Source: Plumapathes pennacea (Eukaryota; Cnidaria; Anthozoa; Antipatharia; Myriopathidae). From it: a stretch of 64,000 nucleotides of DNA. The stretch lies in contig OZ038464.1 in assembly GCA_964036295.1 (NCBI GenBank), forward strand, positions 16,662,443 to 16,726,442, written 5' to 3'. The notes beneath the pieces were generated by a model, which worked only from the letters and a program-made list of their open reading frames with translations, had not been told where the DNA came from and ran no database searches. The translations under genes and the position numbers were made by a program. This document shows positions 57,353 through 64,000 of this stretch, piece by piece; the stretch's first letter is position 1, and every line of letters begins with the position of its first letter.

Positions 57353-59198
57353 GTGTGATGCGTGCGTAGGCTGGTTTCTTGTATGACGGCAATGACAACT
57401 CCGCTGACCACCTTGTCGAAGAAGCCAATTGCGCCTTACACGAAAGCTCCAGATTTCTGTCGAGGAAAACAGGGAGAGAGTGATAAGCGACTGCGCCGGT
57501 GGCAATGCTTTTACAAAGTGAATTTGAACACTAGATCAGACTTTAACATTGTACTTTCTCTTGAGACAAAATTCTCGCAGTTATTCTTCAGGATTGACGC
57601 GCCCGCACTACATAATCCAGCGTTGAACTCGTACTTCTCCAGACGTCCATTCATTTACTTATAATATCTTGGATTATGTGCGCATTTTAATCGAACTACA
57701 CTCTACCTTATCATGTCCAATCATATGCGCAATCAGAGACAATGACGTCACCAACATCACAGAACCTCCGCTTCCCATTAGCACCGCGGGCCCATATACT
57801 GCATCACGGCTGTTGATTGGTTGAACTTTGAACCCGCAACAGCTGGCGCTGACGGCCATCATGGCACCGAGGCAGAATGTAGTCTGAGACGAGAAACCTT
57901 TTGTTTTATTACATAGACCCGGAATGCAGTATTACATTGTCCACAAACAAACAAATGAGAAAGAGTATGCATGCAGAAATTAGTCAAACAGCCAAGAGTT
58001 TCAAGAGCTTTAGGTCAGACGTTCGCAGACATTTAAAACATCTTGAAAATAGACTTGTCTGGCTAAATTGGCTGTACCAGAATTATCTTTGATCTTTGGC
58101 CATTTTTGTTATGTCTTTTCGAGGTGTTCATTGGAAGTATTAGAAAATAACATGTCTTTTCTTTCCTCTTCTAAATTGAGTTTTACGTGGAAGTTAGACT
58201 ACCTTGCTTCCCAGCCTAATTGTATTCTTATCTTTGCTGGCATGTGTGTATTATTTCAGGATTGCTTTGAGAGGTTTCCATGAGTGTTGCTAGTCTTGAA
58301 GGTTTTTTTTGTTCTTTTTTCTCTCTCTTCCAAACTTTTAGATGGAAATTACACACCTTGCTTCCAATCCTCTTTGTCAGCGGTTTCATTCCAACGCTCG
58401 CTAGTACCCCAGCAACAAGGACTACCAGGTGAAAGTAAGCCACGGATTCCTGAAAAGGTATGAATTATAATAAAAAGGTATGCACGAATTTTTAGAAAGC
58501 GATAAAGGCTATTGGGGTGCTCAAACCTAAACTTATCATCATGCACCAGGTTTGCCTGAATTTGAAAGACTGACTTGCGATAGAGAGAACTTACGATACC
58601 ACATGAAACGTGAAGTTAAATGGCAACTGTGTTAAATTTCAATGTGTAAAAAAGACAAAAAAGCAGGGGCAGTTGAGATTGTCATTCTCCAGCTACAACT
58701 TGCCAGATTTCAAGCTACAACACTCAAATTTCTCAATACTCGATGTTCGGATTTGGGACAAAAGATAAGTCACGAGGTAGCCAACCGCACGTAAAATCCG
58801 AACGCTGCTCGGTGACCCGATCGCTGTCCGTCCGAATCTTCCGACGGTCGTCGGCGACAAAAAAAAAACAAACAAACAAACAAACAAGCGAAAAAAAAAA
58901 AACAAGAAAAATAATGAGATGCTGTGAAACGTAGGAGACGCGTTCATGAATATATTGTCCTACCTTTTCAAACTTCATCGTCTCCACGAGGTAAAGTGGG
59001 AAATACGCTTGTGTTCTTGTTTATTCCCTCGTCGGGATCATCGCTGTAAATAGTTGTGAAGCTATCCTCTTTGGAAAGTTTGTCACGAGGTTTCTCTTCG
59101 CTCACGGTCGCCACAATGTCTGTTGAATGAGCACTTGCCCCACTGGGCTTCAGCTGATGCACCGCTGCTTCTGCAGGAGCAGATGAAACACTCCTTAA

Positions 59199-59671
59199 GG
59201 CGCTGTTACACTGTGCAATTTTTTCAGCAGCTTGTTTCGCAACGGTTAAAAAAGTATCGTTGTAGTTGCGGAGGTAGGGTGTTACACTGTGCAACGCGAT
59301 TTAAGCAACTTGCAACGTTTGATGTCGAGGAAAGTTTGGAACAAATTGTGATTGGCGCGCTGCAAATTCCAGACGTCAACACGGTGGAATTTGAATAATT
59401 ATAAAGAAGGCGCACATGCGCTCTTGATCGCGCCAAGGCAAAAATTGCGAGACAAGTTGCTGGAGGGGTGTTACACTGTGCAATGGCGTTGCAAGTTGCT
59501 GCAACTCGTTGCGAAAAGTAGAACTGAGTTCTACTTCGTGCAACGTTGCGCGCAACAAAAAAAAAAAATTGCGACACAAGTCCTGTTACACTGTGCAATT
59601 CTTCAGCAACTTGTCTCGCAACGACGTTGCGAGAGAAGTTGCTGAGAAAATTGCATGGTGTAACAGGGCCT
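59199..59671. mobile_element. 473-bp MITE flanked by TTAA (intron 3 of E)
   Basis: The ends GGCGCTGTTACACTGTGCAA and, inverted, AGGCCCTGTTACACCATGCA continue to pair through TTTTCAGCA. TTAA stands at 59195-59198 and 59672-59675. The interior repeats TGTTACACTGTGCAA and CAACTTGTCTCGCAACG. It sits 24 bp upstream of the exon 4 acceptor. Four ORFs on both strands are shadows. Confidence 0.85.
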
Positions 59672-60049
59672 TTAAGCCTCACAATCTTCGGGTCCTAATT
59701 CACTGCTAGTCTAACCAGCTGGAACCCCCCAAAAAAATTCACCTGCACCCAACTACTTAGAGATAACTGACCAAAAAGAGAGGTTTAAGAGGATTATTGC
59801 CAAGAACTATGTTTTATTTTCCTTCGTGTATTTTTCATTCCCTCGCCATCTCTGCCTTCTTTGTTTTTAATTCTCTTTTCCGGCCTCATTTCATCATGAC
59901 GTTCGGTTTTTACGTTTCATTACTGTCTGATTATCTTGATTCTCTCGTGTTTATACTTTGTCTTGCACCTTTTTCTGCACTTTCGTTTGAGTTCATGTCA
60001 CTGCACCAAAAGAGCTAAAACAAAACAGGACCTCTGACAAAAACGTGAA

Positions 60050-60320
60050 CATTACTGTTGAATATACTCGCTTAGAGCTTTTACTTTTAAATTTAGTTTG
60101 TCAGTTTAGGACTGTTATATTATAAATGAACACTGCTTTTAGAATACACTCATTGGAAGTTTCTATTTGAGTGGTCACACCATTAATAGGTTTAATTTGT
60201 CAGTTTAGGAGTTAGAAGTGCCGGACCACTACTTTTCGAATGTTATAGTTGAAAGTGTTCGTTTCAGTTGTTACAGCTTTAGATTTCATTTACCGTCAGT
60301 TCAGGAGTCGGATTGAGTGA
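60050..60320 (-). repeat. Interspersed 90-bp repeat, about three units, inverted
   Basis: Reverse-complement form of the 11900-12150 family (TTTGTCAGTTTAGGA, TTGAGTGGTCACACC, AACACTGCTTTTAGAATACA). Confidence 0.65.
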
Positions 60321-60698
60321 GACTCACCTTGGGCTGTGACAGGATTATTTTAATGCTAAGCTTGCAAAGCTTTTGCGAGAGCAAAGAATAACACGAAAAG
60401 CGTCACGATAAACAGTCACCTTTCTCTTTCCTCTGTTTGCGAGGTCGTTTCTTTTCTTTCCATTGCAGTAAGGCTTCGGACGGGGGCTCTTTGGTCCAGA
60501 TGTGAAAAATGAGGTTGAAAACACTTCCAGTACCAATAATTATGATGCTTAGGTTCTGAAAAATTATTTAGAAACATCTTGTAATTTATGCATGGCAAAC
60601 CTTTTTTTTCTCTCTAGTAGCGTATGGAGGTATGTCATGCGATGGAGAGCGGGAACCAGCTGCATGTTTAATATGTTTCCCTTCAATATTGCTATTAA

Positions 60699-60885
60699 GG
60701 CCATGTCTAACGACAGCATTCCGAGACAAGTTACAAAGTACATGTCACACGTTGCAAGATGACCGGCGCAACTTCGCGAAAAATAGAATACTTCTATTCA
60801 ACTTTGCCTGTAACTTGTCTCGCAATTGTTGCAGAAGGGTCGTGTAAACAAAAGGCTTAATTATATTGCTTCGTGTGACATGGCC
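60699..60885. mobile_element. 187-bp MITE with GGCCATGTC ends (intron 2 of E)
   Basis: The ends GGCCATGTCTAACGACAG and, inverted, GGCCATGTCACACGAAGC pair. The left flank is TTAA, the right flank TTCA. The interior has GACAAGTTAC / GTAACTTGTC pairs. It resembles the two TTAA MITEs in end style. Confidence 0.6.
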
Positions 60886-61198
60886 TTCAGTCCGACAATG
60901 TAAACTTTTTAGTTGAGATTAAAAAACATAATGAGATGGCTGATGGGAAAGAATCTAAAGCTCCGATTATTTATATACCGGCTAAGTCCGATTATAATAG
61001 CATGCTCCGTATACTTTGGACTTTGGCCTTACAGTCCATCTATGTTGTCAGATAAAGATCGCGCTTTCGGCTCGAAACTCACTGCTCACCATGAATTGCT
61101 TCCACGTGTTGTGAGAAATCGTCTCCTCGTTACTTCTTCCTAACAAAATCCACGTGACTCCAAACACGAAAATACCGCACAAGAAACGTAAAGCGGAT

Positions 61199-62009
61199 CT
61201 GGAAGAGACGAGGCGTCAGTTTTGAACCTCCTATATAAATAATAAAGGCGTGTGAATTTCTACACCAAGTGTTCAAATTGTGTTCCAACAAACTAACTCT
61301 TGTGGAAACCTTTGTAAAACTACGGTTTTAAAAACCAGGCAAAAGCAATACGTTTCTTTTAGCAAAATACTGCGCAGTTAGATCATAAAAATGTTTGTCA
61401 CCTACACAAATAATCGGAAGATATGCAGTGTTAGTATTAGTACGTACAAATAATGCCTCTATCACAGCACGGCAATGTTTAAGGCTTACAGCTTGTGGGG
61501 TCGTGGTATTGAATTATTATAATTAAAATATTTTGTAACTGTTTTAAACAAATTGTCTGTTTTGCGATGCTCTCGACATTTGCAAGGAACCGTATGCATG
61601 TGAAACTGAGTCAGCTTATTCGCATGAACACAACAGGATGTGAGTATCAGCAATGTTCGCTTTCATAGTTCATGAGGAAAGGTGCCGTTAAATATCTCGA
61701 CCAAGCAACGGAAAACCAAAACCAATATCATTCTGCGGCTAAGCGTCAAGAAGTATTGATTCGTAGTGCTATAGCATTCAAGCTCCAGCAATGACAGAGT
61801 ATTTTTCTTTAACCCTCAAAGTCGTATAATAGTGGCACTTTTTTGCTTTGAAAAGAATAGTTGAAAATCTTCTTTATATACAAACCCTCGGTTGCAGGCG
61901 TAACTACCCGAATCTGTATGGGGTACGGCTAAAATGGTTGTAGGGTAGGCTGATCTTCTACCGTATGACCTTGGCATTTCTTCCGTCACCTCGATCCTTC
62001 CTTTGGCGT
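61199..62009. other. No supported gene; no exon 1 for copy E
   Basis: Searched on the minus strand for a TM1-TM4 exon with the DRTVxRYGRRK motif, and none is seen. In copies A and D intron 1 is 1.3-1.45 kb, so exon 1 would be expected by about 62.7 kb. Confidence 0.5.
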
Positions 62010-62285
62010 TTATATTCAAGTATTGCGGCCATAGGATCGTGGGAAATAAAAGAGAAATATAGTGCATGCGAATACTGAAAGCTTTCAAAATTTCTACACG
62101 GACTGACAATGAAAGGAATGGTGTAGAAATTTTGGTCCTTCCTTTCGCGTCCTTCCTTTGTCGTTTATATTCAAGTCTTGCGGCCATAGGATCGTGGGAA
62201 ATAGAAGAGAGAAGTACAGTGCACGCGAATACTGGAAGCTTCCAAAACTCTACACGGACTGACAATGAATTTAGTGGAAGGCGAC
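62010..62285 (+). repeat. Direct repeat of about 115 bp, period 157
   Basis: TATTCAAGTNTTGCGGCCAT through CTACACGGACTGACAATGAA occurs at 62010-62125 and 62167-62280. The 177-codon minus-strand ORF spanning both copies shows the same peptide twice (LSVRVExxK...) and is not accepted as a gene. Confidence 0.85.
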
Positions 62286-64000
62286 CTCGCCGCCGATAAG
62301 GTGACTCGGGGAGGAGGGTGCCCCTGGTCTCCAGCACAACGTTTCCCATAAAAACAGGACCTTAGTTAACCAACCTTGATCTAAATATTTTAAAACTTTT
62401 TGAATATTGTTTCCAGATCAAGGGAATAATAATTGCAGCGTCACGGGGGTATAGTCTGTTTATGAGGTAGCAAAGTTCAATTACCTTTTTAATAAGTTAA
62501 TACACTGTTTGACTAATAATTGCAATGTACTGATTGATTGGTGCGATATGTCGCGTTAGGCACGGGCCTGTACTCTTTAAATTTCCCTCCACATGCGGAA
62601 AACATTTGCAGAGCTTTGGCTGTTTTCAACATCTTCTTTTGACAGTATTCGATTGCGCCGTAATCAAGAACTGGCTATTAAGTACGTGGAGATCACAACT
62701 AATGTTGTGTACCGCCGATTACCAGCATTGATTGCTCAATTACTAAATCCGACTGTAATTTAGCATCTCCACTTGTTGCTTAGCAACAAGGGAAATATTA
62801 CAGTGAAGTTTGACAGTTGGATATTTTTAGAGCATATGGGCGTCACGAATACCATTCTGTTTATTATGTTCCCATTTTGAGCAATGACGTTGTTTATATA
62901 TTCTCCTCAAGAGTATATTGCTTTCGTCTTTTTTTAGATTAATTTGATTACCAGCACGCAAAAGCAACATTATTGGTTTATATCAGCTCTCAAAAACAAC
63001 AAAGCCGCTTTGCAAAGATGGCAATCCAGCTTGAAAAAGGATCTGGCGCATGAAGTCCTTTTTGGGTCTCACAAAAGTTCAATTTTCCAAAGTTGGCTAA
63101 GTAGTTAACTCGGTTAGGATTAGTTAAATGATCTTTAGTTAATTTGTTGCTGCTCAGCGGGAACAAAATACTTTAAATTGTCAAAACAAACCAAGCGGTA
63201 TTCACACGGAAAGGATCAAGGGCTTGACTGAGAAACTTGAAAAAACCTGTCTACTTCGTGTAAGGGAGGCTCACAGTTAAATTATCGAAAAGGATTGGTG
63301 GTGATGCTTGCCTGCCTCAGAAAGAACGAAGAACCGACGTCTTCAGCATCACTCATCACGCAAGAAGACGCTCTGTGAACTATTGACTTTGCAGTGACGT
63401 ACCCTGTATTTCTTTTTCATTTTTGTGACGTACATTGTATTTCCTTTGTTGAGTGATTTTGATTGTTCTTCATTAGTGATTGCTTTATTTGGTCGATTTG
63501 CTTGTGCTTTTGCCGTGTGTGCTTCGTTCCATATTTGGCCTGCCCATCTTTTGGCGCTAACAGTAACTCAGTCTTTGACTAGTGCGGCGCTCAAGAGTTA
63601 AGTGGACACAACATCACCCCCCTTGACCCATACGACATCAGGTGGTAACTGATAAAGCGTCGATACCGGATCCAAGTGTGTTCGAATTTTTCTCCCAGGT
63701 GTAGTTTTACGATTTATTGAGGGTTTTAAATCATCAGGAAGAGCAGTTGACTTGCTTCACGGTAGAATTTTGGTGTCCTTTCTAGTTTAGAAATGAAAAC
63801 AGTTTTTGCCACTACTGACAGTTCAGCTGATATGGTCAACTGACCTTTATGGCCGTGTATCAACTTCTTTTGCGCTGATTTCAGGGAATTTGGACGTTTC
63901 TTTCGATCAAACAAACAAATGACAAATGTTACGTGGAACAGGATGCACCGTGCATGAATTAAACCGCAGTTGAGGTATTCCTCATAATTTTGGGTTGGTG
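62286..64000. other. No supported gene
   Basis: Short featureless ORFs only. Repeated GTGACGTAC.TGTATTTC words lie near 63395-63445. The last 45 bp begin a dispersed repeat (GAGGTATTCCTCATAATTTT) shared with 47350-47400 in inverse orientation. Confidence 0.4.

Larger units (their letters stand above)
57353..61198 (-). pseudogene. MFSD12-like copy E, broken
   Basis: Recognisable exons: 2 (61198-61090), 3 (60555-60420), fused 4+5 (59170-58964), 6 (58449-58357), 7 (57883-57707, one extra codon), 8 (57456-57353). Exons and even intron starts are close to copy D: exon 6 differs by only a few bases, and GTGTGTAATTTCCATCT follows both. Defects: exon 4 runs straight into the second half of exon 5 after KNT, losing the WLKKPELYK and VGFIYIATRLYVNVSQ region; the fused exon is 207 nt where frame needs 2+3n; exon 8 has TAA at 57438-57436 (SGAFV*GAIGF, Tyr in D); exons 9-10 are absent; no exon 1 lies up to the right edge. 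Splice sites are intact, so it may still be transcribed. Confidence 0.85.

Noticed and set aside
59123..59709. Several ORFs of 66-152 codons on both strands
   Set aside because: They lie inside the TTAA-flanked MITE and repeat its GTTACACTGTGCAA words in all frames.
57353..61198. Copy E as a functional transporter
   Set aside because: In-frame TAA, an out-of-frame exon 4/5 fusion and missing exons 9-10 within the expected distance.
61816..62349. Minus-strand ORF of 177 codons with a repeated peptide
   Set aside because: The repeat in the peptide reflects a DNA direct repeat (62010-62280). No homology is recognised and the ends do not look coding.

Overview
This is eukaryotic nuclear DNA, AT-rich and dense in introns and small transposons. 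I infer a metazoan, most likely an anthozoan cnidarian such as a stony coral. That rests on the style of the gene family, the short exons with GT-AG introns, and the many cut-down DNA transposons; no taxon-specific marker is present. There are no rRNAs, convincing tRNAs, operons or CRISPR arrays.

The biological core is a tandem cluster of MFSD12-like genes (MFS_2/GPH-type major facilitators; vertebrate MFSD12 acts in lysosome/melanosome cystine-cysteine handling), all on the minus strand. I assembled the exons by hand from splice sites and reading phase. Copy A (21682 to 15082) has ten exons and a predicted 628 residues. Copy D (46257 to 33022) has ten exons with the same phases and about 700-722 residues. 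Copy E (61198 to 57353) is a recent relative of D. It is broken by a deletion fusing exons 4 and 5 out of frame, by an in-frame TAA in exon 8, and by missing exons 9-10; its exon 1 is not in the window. Two further intact first exons, C (30998-30478) and B (27571-27063), have no downstream exons of their own. Both end in the same phase-2 GT donor as exon 1 of A. The order on the minus strand is therefore C, B, A, then one set of exons 2-10. This is the layout expected of alternative first exons swapping TM1-TM4 of one transporter, and it is the main hypothesis here.

Other genes: the left edge holds the last three coding exons of an unrecognised plus-strand gene (297-2674). A candidate signal-peptide exon with a TATA-like box lies on the minus strand at 10887-10980. 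An unrecognised 120-codon ORF lies upstream of exon B.

Repeats, left to right: a 94-bp satellite of about 4.9 kb (3998-8935) with a seven-monomer higher-order period; a 1.14-kb long-TIR element (21995-23131); two copies of a 1.4-kb element carrying a 23-residue STPR-like peptide repeat (25204 and 35763), one with a 768-bp TIR element nested in it; several MITEs inside introns of D and E, three with GGCC-type ends and two of those between TTAA sites; a pogo-like MITE; a G-rich minisatellite split by a 1.33-kb TIR element (49330-51790); a non-LTR retrotransposon 3' fragment (53030-54115); and a Mutator-like MITE with a 10-bp target duplication (55775-56147).
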